Below are positions 1 through 9,484 of a stretch of DNA of 42,602 bases, in pieces. The position numbers and the translations under genes are program-made. The notes under the pieces were generated by a model that searched no databases, was not told where the DNA came from, and saw only the letters and a program-made list of their open reading frames with translations. The DNA lies in NCBI GenBank assembly GCA_003427395.1, contig BFEA01000388.1:1378190-1420791 (forward strand), written 5' to 3'. The stretch is from Chara braunii. Taxonomy: Eukaryota; Streptophyta; Charophyceae; Charales; Characeae. Every line of letters begins with the position of its first letter. Within the stretch, counting starts at the first letter, position 1.

Positions 1-51
1 TGTGTGTGTGTGTGGGCCTGCTGGGGATGGGGGGGCGACCCCGCCCCCACT

Positions 52-89
<38 letters not shown>

Positions 90-187
90 CGAAAAAAATA
101 AAATAAAAAAAATTGAATGAATCTTCCGCTAGAACATGGAAATATACAATCCTGCCTATGTGTCTGTGTGTGTGTGCGCCTGTGGGG

Positions 188-226
<39 letters not shown>

Positions 227-270
227 GTCAATCAATCAATCAATCAACGAAAAAAGAAAAAAGATAAAAA
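1..270. repeat. Composite microsatellite, two copies
   Basis: Two similar blocks follow each other. Each has a TG run, a GC-rich link (GGGCCTG or CGCCTG), an ATCA tetranucleotide run (about 53-89 and 190-247), then ACGAAAAAA and an A-rich tail. The same order twice shows that a composite unit was duplicated and that the ATCA run then changed length independently. Predicted open frames here are repeat translations, not genes. Confidence 0.9.
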
Positions 271-540
271 AGTGCTGGTTTTTTTTTTTTTTTCCAAATA
301 CCTTTACTCACCCAAACCCCCCCAACCAAAAATTTGTTTTTTTTTTCATTTTTTTTTGTTTGAGGGGGTGGGGCTGGGGTTGCGCCGCCCCATGGCGCTT
401 CCAGAATCCCCAACCCCCCTCCCCACTGGCCGCCACGTGGCTTCAAAGTCGTGCGTCCGCGCGGACGCGTCCGCGGGGTCGGCGGCCTGGCTGTGTCCGT
501 GGATTCGGCCGCGCTTGGCCGCCGCCGGCGGGGATTCATA

Positions 541-1942
541 GTTGGACACTTGTTGTCCATATCGAAACAGGCGAATGAACGGATGCTGCAGCATTGCAAG
601 GCGAAACGGAAACAATTTGCCCTTGCTAAGCAAATAGCCATCAAAGGGAAAACCCCTGTCTGTGAAGACGAAGCCCGATATCCCCAACACCTCGGACCCG
701 ATACGGTTAGGACTAATCCAAAAAGACGATCATTTTCTGTGCATTAAGGCCATTCCGTGGAAGTCCGCAGAATGCGATGTAGAAGTCTAGGGAATTTTGT
801 ACAATGCTATTATCGATTCAGAAGCCGCAGTCCTGACCATTTCTTTGAAGGTCGTGGAGCGGGCAGGAAGAAGGAAAAAATTGATCATGTTAGTGGAGGG
901 AGATCACTTTGTCTCCATTGATGAAGAAAATATCAAAGTGGTGGGAAGGATGGCGAACGTTGTGTTTCGATTAGGAAAAGTCCACGCCTTGGGAGATGTC
1001 GTGGTATTGGACGTAAATACGTACGATGTCCTTTTGAGATTGTCGGCCCTTACCGCACCGAGAGCCAATCTGGATTTCGAGAGGCGGTCCATCATCCTTC
1101 GGAATACGGGCGGGAAACCGTACGTTATCCCGATGCGTTTAACTCTTCGGACTATGCTACCTACGATCAGCAAAAATCTCCCCGGGGTCGGAGAACCACT
1201 CTGTGTGATCACCTGGAGGGAACCCCTCAAAAAAACTGATCGAAGGGTAAAGGGACCTGAGTTGTTGATTAGCTCCTTTGACAGCGAGGTCGGAGCGGAC
1301 CCAGTAATCCGGAACATGGCGCATCAACTGATTCACTACCCAGTCCGACAGAAAGCAGCGAAAACATTCGTCCTGACAGAAAGAAACCTCCGACGGACGA
1401 GGGCTCTAATCCTAGGGGAACCGCTGGTACAAGTATCCAGAATGACCGATTCTTTGGAACCCCCCTCAGACCTTATACGAGGCCACCACCCCACTTTACA
1501 AGAAAGCGACAGGGCGCCGAGACCTGCTTTCTACAAGGACAAGAAAGCGTTCTGCGATATTACGGAATTACCTCGGTCGCTGCTTTCTGCAGGGAAGGAG
1601 GTCTGATTGCTGCGACAGGGCGCCAAGACCGAAGCTTTGGAACCCCCTGGGCGCGACAACCCTTACGAACTCGAGATCAAGATCATCGAGAAACCCGTAA
1701 GTCTGCAGGACATCGACGAGGGCATCACACCGGAAAAACATATGGCAATCCGGGAAGAAGACGCCCAAATGGTTGCCACGGTGTTCTCTTGGCGATCAGA
1801 CAACTCATTTATTTCAGCTCCCCCACCAGGGAACGGTAGTAAGGTGGGCACGAAACAAGTGACGGTGAACATACACGGACAACTTTATGAACTACATGTG
1901 CCCCAGTATATGCCCCAGTACACCACAACAAGGTCCTCAAAT
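541..1942 (+). pseudogene. Ty3/gypsy gag-protease remnant
   Basis: This is a decayed polyprotein segment of an LTR retrotransposon. The open stretch from 797 reads as a retropepsin-type aspartic protease. It has the active-site context IIDSEAAV near its start, where families carry D-S/T-G-A, and a second signature, YDVLLRL about 72 residues later, where YDVLLGL is usual. Both glycines are lost (GAA at 821-823 encodes Glu), so the enzyme should be inactive. Upstream, in another frame (about 541-747), lies a charged helix-rich stretch (ANERMLQHCKAKRKQFALAK) typical of the gag-protease linker. A frameshift near 715-743 and an amber stop at 788-790 separate it from the protease. An opal stop at 1604-1606 interrupts the same frame, which then runs on to 1942. 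No reverse transcriptase or integrase follows. The identification rests on motif order and is fairly secure at superfamily level. Confidence 0.72.
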
Positions 1943-1944
1943 TA

Positions 1945-2137
1945 GCTTGTTCAGGGCATTGTTGCATGAGCGTTCGCTAGTATGTTGAAGGGCATAAGCA
2001 TGGGCTTCATCAACAACTTTTGCCACATTATTCAGAATGCGGTCACGAGGAAGATTGGTATACATTGTGGTAAAATGAACAGTGTGCGGAGATAAGCCAC
2101 AAAGAGAGGATGAATTGGTTTTGAGGTCAAGTGTCAC
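1945..2137 (-). pseudogene. Penelope-type reverse transcriptase scrap
   Basis: The minus-strand frame contains HFTTMYTNLPRDRILNNV, which matches the RT motif-A region of Penelope-like elements (usually DFTTMYTNLPH). The first catalytic Asp appears as His. Only about 60 residues remain. The scrap lies between the gypsy remnant and the left end of the inverted-repeat element at 2270, and it points away from the larger Penelope-like element at 20.6-27.3 kb. The assignment comes from one motif block and is moderate. Confidence 0.5.
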
Positions 2138-2420
2138 TTCATAGGTACTCTGAACAATACAGCACTGTCGAATACCGACATGTTGATAGGGGTCAGTATC
2201 TTCCTCATGATGAGTGTAGGGACCACTCCTTGCAAAGTTACATTGAGATACGAAGAAGTAACCGTTGTACTACTACCATCTTCACCCGAAAATAACGCCC
2301 AGGCGTTGTGTATGAATATAACACCCGCCGGGCGTTGTGTATGAATATAACGCCTGTAGGGCGTTATATTCACTAAATTTGTGGTAACTTCGGTAAGGCC
2401 CCCCAATTCCAAAAAAAAAA

Positions 2421-2625
2421 GGGGGGGGGGAAACTACACGGGAGTCGCAAAAATGAGTTATAATTGTAGTATGGGTGAAGATACAGTTTCGAATTGCAGT
2501 TCGGGCAATGTATACAGCCTAGCTTTCTGGCCAGGTAGGGTGACCGAAGTGCAATTGGAAACTATATCTTGCCCCATAGTGCAACTGTACCTCGTTTTTG
2601 CGACTCTACTGAAGTTACCTCCCCC
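2421..2625. mobile_element. Palindromic MITE, copy 1
   Basis: This 205-bp near-palindrome begins with a G run and ends with a C run. Matching arm blocks include GAGTCGCAAAAATGAGTTAT against ACCTCGTTTTTGCGACTC, TATGGG against CCCCATA, CAGTTTCGAATTGCAG against CAATTGGAAACT, and TTCGGGCA against TGACCGAA. A short central loop (around 2510-2545) is not inverted. It carries no coding capacity. A second copy lies at 28507-28705 with the same architecture, so it is a dispersed family. It sits inside the 2270-3831 element. Confidence 0.8.
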
Positions 2626-2660
2626 AAAAAATAAAAAAATTCTGAAAAAAAAAATTGTGC

Positions 2661-3502
2661 TTAAACCACCAGTACCTCCGATGTCGACCCTGCTTTTCAT
2701 TGCGCTCCGAGTTTTGCCGAGCCTGGGTCCCACTCCATTTCTTTATGGTACTCTCACGGGAAAAAGAAAAAAAAAAAAAAAAAAAAAGTTGCGGCCGTGA
2801 AAACTCACAAAACAAGAAAAAGAAACAAAGCTCCGGACGTGATTGCAGCTGTATACATTCTCGGAAGTGTTAGTGTGAGTGTGCCCTCAGTGAGGGCATC
2901 TCAGCCCCGTGGCCAGGTTGTCAGATTCCAGAAACTAAAAAAAAAAAAAAAAGACAGGAAGACGGATTCGGCCGTGAAAATGGCAAGATACATTCCCGTA
3001 AGTGCCAATGTGATCAGGGTTACAATCCTCTGAGGGAACACAGCTCGAGCAGATCACGGATCCAGATTGTCAGATTCCAGAAAAAGAGAACAAGAAAAAA
3101 AAAAAGGAAACACGGATTCGGCCTTGAAAACGGCTCGATACATTAGGGTGACAATCATCTGAGGAAACACAGCTAGAGCAGATCACGGATTCCGCCCTGC
3201 CTCGTTGGCAGAGGGCACATAACAAACAAAAGAGAAATAAAAAAAATAAAACAACAAGTTCAGAATGTGACCGTCTTTGTTGTAAGATGCATTCAAGACT
3301 GTGAGCACGGCCTCCTATACTACCCTGCCCGACATCATTGCAGTACAAAGACCTTTTTTTTTTTCATTTTTCTTTCGTGCACGGGCAAAAGAAAACTACG
3401 ATTTTTGGGACATTGCCGACCCTGTGTCCAAGCCCTGAAAACTTCGGGTACTGGCCAGGACAACGTAATTTCCCAACACTGGCGGAGGTACTGGTGGTTA
3501 AA
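2661..3502. mobile_element. TTAAA-flanked short-TIR element
   Basis: CCACCAGTACCTCCG at 2666-2680 has an exact reverse complement at 3483-3497, and both are bordered outside by TTAAA (2661-2665 and 3498-3502). That is the pattern of a DNA transposon with 15-bp TIRs and a TTAA or TTAAA target duplication, as in piggyBac-like elements. No transposase is present. A lone TTAAACCACCAGTAC also occurs near 27947, which supports a dispersed family. The interior contains an A-rich tandem repeat. Confidence 0.5.
2793..3210. repeat. A-rich tandem repeat, about three units
   Basis: Units share GGATTCGGCCGTGAAAA, then GATACATT, AAGTG, a CTGAGGGAACACAGCT block, GAGCAGATCACGGAT, and a spacer GATTGTCAGATTCCAG followed by an A tract. 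The second unit (about 2955-3080) and third (about 3100-3200) are the clearest; the first (about 2793-2935) is diverged. Units are separated by poly(A) stretches of differing length. Confidence 0.65.
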
Positions 3503-4009
3503 AAAAAAAAAATCCTTATAAAGTTGGAAGTCAAAACCCCATTCCTTAATATAAACTCATAAATAAAAAATAAAAACAAAAAATCAAGCCAAAATTTACC
3601 CCTTGGAAGTCAAAACCCCATTCAACCCTCTTCAAAACCCATGTATACCCCCTTCCCCGCCCTGCAAAACCCATGTATACTACCTCTTCAAGGCACTATG
3701 CCCATGGAACACTCAAATATAACGCCCAGGCGTTCTATTTGAACAAAAGTGAGTAAAAACAAAAATCTCATATTTTTAGGGCAAGTTGAATATAACGCCC
3801 GGGCGTTATTTTCGTGTGAAGACGGTAGTAGCTACTAGTTTGTGAGGAGGCCATTCACAAATGGTACGAAATATTGGACGAGAGCAACCACACAGGGGAA
3901 GAACAATGTTGTTTTGTGTTGTGACTCCACGAATGCTGCAAAGAACTGGAGGAGATTTGTGAGCTTTGAAAACATAGTAAACGTAGGTCAGCGTATGAGT
4001 ATTACCCAT

Positions 4010-4073
4010 GGTTACGATCCAGACGTCCGGACCGCCGTCCAAACGGTCTGGATTCAGTCCGGACTCCAGGGCC
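4010..4073. repeat. TCCGGAC/CCAGAC motif cluster
   Basis: This short stretch has closely spaced GTCCGGAC, CGTCC, GGTCTGGA and GTCCGGACTCCAG. A few more (CCAGACGTCTGG, GGTCCAG) lie just beyond the fold-back at 4222-4250. It is the smallest of four such islands in the window; the others are at 6236-6390, 37125-37210 and 38189-38345. Confidence 0.5.
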
Positions 4074-4221
4074 GTGGTCCCACTAGCAAAGAGGATAGGA
4101 TCAAGCTCCTGAATCTGGATGTGTTTTATGGAGAGGTGCAGAAAAGAAGTTCAATCTCGATTTCCTGCAACCTCTCCACGATTCAGGCATTCGATCCTAT
4201 CCTCTTTGCTAGTGGGACCAC
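4074..4221. mobile_element. Fold-back element with perfect 29-bp arms
   Basis: Bases 4074-4102 (starting GTGGTCCCACTAGCAAAG) are the exact reverse complement of 4193-4221. The inverted relation continues inward with mismatches: CTCCTGAATC against GATTCAGGCA, and GGAGAGGTGCAG against CTGCAACCTCTCC. Nearly the whole 148 bp can form one hairpin. It has no coding capacity. It is probably a MITE or fold-back insertion; flanks give no clear target duplication. Confidence 0.65.
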
Positions 4222-4249
4222 TCCCCAGACGTCTGGCCTGAAAGGTCCA

Positions 4250-5024
4250 GATGTACCAAATTTCGAGGAAAGAAATAAAATAATAAATAGACCAGGACCC
4301 TTCCCCACTGAGGAGCCGAGCCCCCAAAATTGTTTGGGGGTTTTTGAGGCCCGTTTATGCTTTTTTGGGGGGTCGGGAAATGCTCTCTCTCCATAATAAT
4401 TTATTAGACACCCCCAATTTTTTAATTATTAATAATTCATTACTTTGTATTAGTCTTTTAACTTTAAAGTCTTTTTTTAAGTTTTTTATGTTTTTTTTTT
4501 ACTTTTAACTCAAGTTTGGTTAGGATTTTTTTTTTTTTTTTTCTCTTTTTTTTTTCACTTTCACATTTCAATATATATGCCGGAAAACGGGTGTATGCCG
4601 CAGCCATACAGGGCTGGGAAAAGCACTTCCGACCGATCCCATCCCCGACCACGGCAGCAATTCAATCAAAAAGGTACTCAAACCCTAACAACCCTCTGCA
4701 GAAGACCGTAAAAAACCTCAAATCATACTACCCTAATTAATTCTCTAGTATACACCCCTAACATATCATGCGAGAACACAAACAAAATTCCTAACAGGCA
4801 CCGTAAGTAACGGATCTCGCTATTACTAGAGTGAGCCAGGCCTTAATTCAGCGTTTTATAAGAACACTAGTGAATCTCAACTAAAGAGCTGAAATCATGA
4901 TACTGTAATTTAAACCAAACGGAGGTTAGCGGATTCAACGACCCAGTAAGGAAAGAACCATTCACAACATAATTCGTAAATGAGAATTCAAGCCTATTCA
5001 AGCCTATTCAAGCCAAAAGGAGCC

Positions 5025-5027
<3 letters not shown>
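4250..5027. other. AT-rich stretch, nothing recognised
   Basis: Contains several T and A homopolymers (for example around 4530-4550) and a short ORF that is a repeat or chance translation. I see no protein motif, RNA gene or clear repeat, apart from two tandem copies of AGCCTATTCA near 4991-5010. Confidence 0.4.

Positions 5028-5083
<56 letters not shown>
5028..5083. repeat. (CT)n microsatellite
   Basis: Uninterrupted CT dinucleotide run of about 28 units. A single ambiguous base occurs downstream at 5146. Confidence 0.95.
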
Positions 5084-5087
<4 letters not shown>

Positions 5088-6060
5088 TACTCAAATCAAT
5101 TACAAATTAAACAAACCAAAGCACGTCAATGAAAATGAGCAAAAANAACATAATCGAAGCCGCGATTAAGTGCCACCTCTAACCCCAGCGAGTTCCGTGT
5201 GCTAAGTAAAGCTAGCAGCAAAACAAGTACACCAAGCAGTAATCAACGGCATGACTAACCCATCCCCCAATTTTCATAGCACAAACCTAATCCTAATTGA
5301 GCACTTCCATTCAAAACCAGCGGAGCTCAACTAGTAATTGACCTTCAACTAGTAATTGGCCATCAAACCGATCAGCTCTGAAGAATCGTGAGGCACAAAA
5401 CCGCCGATCCAGCTGGAGAATAGCACAAGAAGTCGCACTTGTAGGCAATCCTGGCTGAAAAAGACAAAAGAGGTGTTGAACCCAAGAGTCTTCCAAGGCG
5501 TGTATCATATACACAATGGAAGGTAAGGGTTCTCAACGTCCCACGCCAGACTGCAGAGCCAGTATCTGTAAACTCATTTGCCCAGGCCTCTCCATACGTT
5601 TATCCTCCAGACATCTCCATAAGTTGATCCTCCAGCTCTATCACCACTCTTGATCGCGGCAGAATGACCCCATCAACATCGTCATCAACAAAGCTCCGTA
5701 TCTGTAACCAGGGGGATCGACACCCCTGATCAGTTTTCATATTCTGAAATATGCGGCGACCGGATCTCGCCCGTCAATCGCCCCCACATCATCTCCATCC
5801 CTCCACGATTGAACAGGATTCCTGGCTTTCGCCAACCGAGACCGGCCATAGCCAGAGGCTTAGTATCACCTCTGTGAAGCGCCACCCCCGCGCGCCCGCG
5901 CGCTGTACTCCACGTGCCGCCTCCGCCACGCCGACAGCAAGCTCTGTCCCGCAAGACCAACAACCGCTGGCCCCGCTGTGCGATCCCCCGCTGCCTATCG
6001 CCGCCAAGGGCGACGCGTCAGTACTGTGTTACCACGGTGCTGGCACGCCGCCAGGGGCGG
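5084..6060. other. Non-coding stretch, turning GC-rich
   Basis: No ORF with recognisable motifs. From about 5880 the sequence becomes C/G-rich (alternating CGCGCG and CCGCC). Short duplications such as ACTAGTAATTG (about 5331-5359) and CCTCCAG near 5605 and 5630 occur, but no element ends are visible. Confidence 0.35.
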
Positions 6061-6065
6061 CGTGC

Positions 6066-6104
6066 TAGCGCTGTGCTAACGCAAGACGCGTTAGCGCAGT
6101 GCTA
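6066..6104. repeat. GTTAGCGC hairpin / short-motif array
   Basis: TAGCGCTGTGCTAACGC (6066-6082) and the reverse complement of 6088-6104 agree at 15 of 17 positions around a 5-base loop. Related pieces (CAGTACTGTGTTACC near 6018 and AGTGCTAACGCG after 6097) flank it, so this is a small array of one motif in both orientations. Confidence 0.5.
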
Positions 6105-6235
6105 ACGCGCCTTTCTACCTACTAAGCATGGGTGTAATCCGTTTGACATGACTCTTAGGCAAAAGTGGTTTGCATTGTTATTTTACATAACATACTTTTT
6201 TTCAGATTTTATTATTATTATTGTTTTTTTTAATG

Positions 6236-6390
6236 GTCCGGACATTTCCGGACCTGCTTACCGGGCTGGACCGTCTGGAACCATGCATGTCTGGAGGTCT
6301 GGATGTGTACAGGAAGTCCGGACGTCCGGACCCGACCGGACACCCGTCCAGTTGCCAGACATGAGCTGTCCGGGTCCGGGTCCAGCGTAG
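6236..6390. repeat. TCCGGAC/TCTGGA/CCAGAC motif island
   Basis: About a dozen copies of GTCCGGAC or its variants GTCTGGA, GTCCAG, CCAGAC and GTCCGGGT lie within 155 bp, irregularly spaced and in both orientations. The variants are what C-to-T change at the central CpG would yield from TCCGGA. There is no open frame of interest. Similar islands occur at 4010-4073, 37125-37210 and 38189-38345. Confidence 0.7.
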
Positions 6391-6399
6391 CCATGGTAT

Positions 6400-7560
6400 T
6401 ACCCCAATGGTGATTCCATATTCTATGTCTACCAAGGACATCAACAACAGATTCATGAAGGCACATATAAGTGGGACTGTCCAAATGGGCAGAGGGATGA
6501 AACGCATAGCAGTTCTTGCAGCAGATTGTCGAAGTATATGATGCTTTGTCGATAGGGACAATAAGATGGTGCAAGGAGGCATGTGTACAACAAAGTGAGG
6601 GTGGTTGGCCCACACGACAGGAGGACGGAGATTGGTTGGATCGATAATGTGTGTGGATTGCAGAACGACAGTTGTTCAACTTCTAAGAAACAGACGAGAA
6701 GGAAGGAGATCGAGTTTGTTTGGCCAACAACCTTTTGTAATTGCCAATGTACTCATCTAGTCCAATTGCCAGTTGATTTGGGCCCAGACACCCTTTCTGT
6801 TTCTCAGATTTTCCAACGCCTTCACTTTGTTGTACAGAACATTTATCTGTACACTGCATAAGGCACACTTCAGAAACAGATTATCAGTACTCCAATTGGA
6901 ACTGTGCTGGCCCAGAAGTTTCTGTATTTCAAGCTATATCAGGATGAAGCACACTCGCTTCATCCTGTCTGCATGAGAGCATGTCACACCACACTCAGCA
7001 TTCCTGTGGCTTAAGACAAAAAGGCCACTCACACCGGAACTTTCCTGTGCGCATTTGACCACAGTTAAGGCCAGATACAAGCTAAGACGTCCGAATCAGA
7101 GCATGTCACACCACACTCAGCATTGACTGCCTTCCTGTCTGCACTGAACTGCTGAGCTGCAAGCTACACGAGGAGATACGAATGACGACAACCCGGGGCC
7201 CACGAACCCAGATTTTTCATCTCTGACGGTAGTTTCAGAACATTTTGGAATAATAGGAACAGATACTGGGGTTACTGCAATAAGTCGTCCCCTCCGGCCA
7301 GCGCCACATTGGAACAACATTGCCTTCTTGCGTGTCGAATGGTCAGCCACACCGGGAGGTGGGGGGGATCCGCTTGGTCTTTCCTCACAGTCAAACCCTG
7401 TCGGTGGCCAGTGTGTCCACTGCTGCTAGGAAACCAGGCAGACATATCGCCCACATGGACCCAATACGAGCTCTACTAGTTCAATATCACAAGACCGGAA
7501 GTGCTAATGTTAGCCTGGAGGGCAAGATGCTCATTTGAATGCTAGCGGCACACCTTTGGT
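6400..7560. other. Unrecognised stretch with one direct repeat
   Basis: Open frames here (for example minus 6230-6679 and plus 6583-6861) overlap each other in several frames and show no motif I recognise. A direct repeat, GAGCATGTCACACCACACTC, occurs near 6976 and again near 7099, with CTTCCTGTCTGCA-like sequence beside both copies. This could be part of an old element. Nothing supports a gene. Confidence 0.35.
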
Positions 7561-7595
7561 TTCGTGCAGGCAAGCGAGCATATGCATTTTTTTTG

Positions 7596-7598
<3 letters not shown>

Positions 7599-7671
<73 letters not shown>
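7599..7671 (+). repeat. Poly(A) tract, 73 bases
   Basis: An uninterrupted A run on the plus strand directly abuts the LINE-tail repeat at 7676. The tract has the opposite polarity to that expected for the adjoining repeat, whose other copies carry poly(T) on this side. It may be the tail of a separate plus-strand retroposon. Confidence 0.9.
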
Positions 7672-7672
<1 letters not shown>

Positions 7673-7675
7673 ACC

Positions 7676-7783
7676 TTACTAAAGGGGGTGATATGAGCAG
7701 CCTCCCGAGTAAGAGTCCCGGTTGCTCCGGTCTATTAGTGGGGAGCTCAACCTGCTGGAAAGCAGGTCCGGCGTCCCAAATGA
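7676..7783 (-). repeat. LINE 3'-tail repeat, copy 1
   Basis: Matches the dispersed tail family: GATATGAGCAGC, then a CCGGTCTATTAGTGGGGAGC block, then CTGCTGGAAAGCAGGTCCGGCGTCCC. The first stem-loop is recognisable but diverged. The tail function is inferred from LINE A, whose 3' end carries the same sequence. Confidence 0.6.
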
Positions 7784-7784
7784 A

Positions 7785-8330
7785 TACATTGGAATCATTA
7801 CGAGACTTGAGAGAGTGAGATCTTGTACTGTCAGCATCTGGGCTACCAGAGTGGGTGGGACCACTTGCCCGGCCGGGCCAAAAAATAAAAAAATCAAAAT
7901 ATTTTCTAATTTGGTAAAGAATCTCGATGTGACCTGAGGCAAAAGTTGTTCAGTTTGGCGGTCTGGAGAAGGGGTGGATTAGGATTTCGGTTTCTTAAAT
8001 TAGGGAACGCGATTTTTGTTTTAGGGTTGCGATTGGGATTGGTTGTCGTGCCCTTGTGGGGCTGTGGTAGGGATAGGTTTGGCCGGGAGTGCCTTTCTTA
8101 GCCCTTTTGGCCGCAGCAAATGATGTAAGGGATGCCGGGCCCGTTTCCCCGTTATATGATATCTGCTTAGTTCTACATTTAAAAAAAAAAAAAGAAAAAA
8201 CTTTGTTCAGTTTGTTTTTCTGCATAACATAGCTTTTTTTTTATAAAAAAAAAAAAAAAAAAAAAAAAAGATCCATGTGGTAGTAGCGGCTGGGCTCTAT
8301 GCCTCGGGACGTGTCTGATTTGCATGTTCA
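7785..8330. other. Homopolymer-rich stretch without genes
   Basis: Contains A runs near 8180-8191 and 8244-8269 and T runs near 8234. TGATGTAAGGGATGCCGG at 8121-8138 recurs at 36809-36826. No coding or RNA feature is supported. Confidence 0.4.
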
Positions 8331-9360
8331 ACCAGTGGGGGGATGACTTAGAGGATCCACATTTTCGGGGACACCTAACCATAGAGACTACACTTTGACT
8401 GTGTTACCTTTTAACTGTCATAAGTCGAGCCCCTATAGCTGGTTACCTAGACCTAGCCTAACTAGACCAAGGCTCCCAAACCCGCAATGTGCCAAGGATC
8501 TAACTACAGACCCCTGACTGCTACCATAGAGGACACCCTGATTACTCAGGGACGACCCGGAGCAGATTGGGCTATTTCCAACCTGCGTCAACCTCACAGA
8601 CTCTGGTGGCGAACCACACTTCTATGAACGGTACGACAACCACCCTACCCTTTCCCAGATGAGTCTACTACCTGGTGGAATTCCCTTGATGTGTACCCCT
8701 AAGTGATCTCTCCAGTGGGTATGACAGACCAGGCACTATCCCGGCTGAAGCCCATCCCGCAGGCATCGTAAGATTTTAACGGGGACCCGCCTGCAGGCAT
8801 CGTGAGTACGTAGGACCCGTCCTGCTACGACCACACTCTAGGGTGCATGAGAGGCGGGATCAGACCAGGACCAGGGCGGGACAGGTATGGGTTCAACCAT
8901 CGGTGAACCTCTGGATCGGGAAACCCAAGGCGGTACCCAAGACATCTGAAGACACCCCAGGAGCCCACACAACCCCCATGGAACCTGAAGGGGTTCACAC
9001 CCCTCATGCGGACTGACACCCTAACCTAACCCGACCCCTAACCTAAACCCCGCACTGGCCAGTATGTCTGGTGCAGACCCGATCATCGGACTGGAGGCCT
9101 GACTAAACCCTTCGAGTACCCCTCATTCTCAGGCGCAACCCCAACATCGGACTATCCCGTGGGTCTGATCATTCAGGACGGACGACCCTCCCCCAAAGCC
9201 CGCGGTGAAATCCCTAGACTAAGTGCAGACCCGATCATCGGGTCGGAGATCAGACCCAACCGAACACCCCTCATCTGTGGAATAACCCCCTCAGTCATCG
9301 GACTACCCCAAAGGCCGACCACTCAAACAGTCCTCCCCCAAAGCCCGCTCCCAGCATACT
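8331..9360. repeat. Degenerate short direct repeats
   Basis: C-rich non-coding DNA with repeated phrases: GTGCAGACCCGATCATCGG at 9071 and 9223, CCTCCCCCAAAGCCCG at about 9188 and 9332, GCAGGCATCGT near 8760 and 8793, and ATCGGACT several times. Bases 9018-9053 form a degenerate CCCTAACCTAA run resembling a telomeric repeat. It may be an old satellite or an internal retrotransposon region. No ORF shows a motif. Confidence 0.45.
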
Positions 9361-9484
9361 AACAACATGGACCAGTCCCTTGGGCGGTGCGCAGGCAGTG
9401 TCTGTATAAACTTACCAATGCGTCGTCCCAAGGGTGGGGTGCGAATGGCGCGGTGCTATGAAAGCGCGTAACGTCGGAAAAGCG

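Larger units (their letters stand above)
2270..3831. mobile_element. TIR DNA element, 31-bp inverted ends
   Basis: The left end (2270-2300, starting CTACTACCATCTTCAC) and the reverse complement of the right end (3801-3831) match at 29 of 31 positions. Just inside, both ends carry palindromic ATAACGCCC/GGGCGTTAT blocks, repeated several times at 2290-2375 and again at 3718-3736. The interior has no transposase; it holds other elements (2421-2625 and 2661-3502). This looks like a non-autonomous element. If the TIR proper starts at CTACC, a TA dinucleotide flanks both sides, which would suit Tc1/mariner, but the boundary is uncertain. The 108-bp hairpin at 40055-40162 carries the same TIR. Confidence 0.7.

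Noticed and set aside
113-644. Overlapping ORFs of 114-153 residues
   Set aside because: They translate ATCA, poly(T) and GC-rich simple repeats in several frames and show no domain.
2793-3210. CRISPR-like array
   Set aside because: Only about three diverged units with A-rich spacers of uneven length, in a eukaryotic transposon; no cas genes.
6202-6679. Two long overlapping minus-strand ORFs as a gene
   Set aside because: They run through the TCCGGA island, overlap in different frames and show no recognisable motif.
9018-9053. Telomere-like CCCTAACCTAA run
   Set aside because: Too short and irregular for a telomere or a clear interstitial telomere; likely chance within C-rich repeats.
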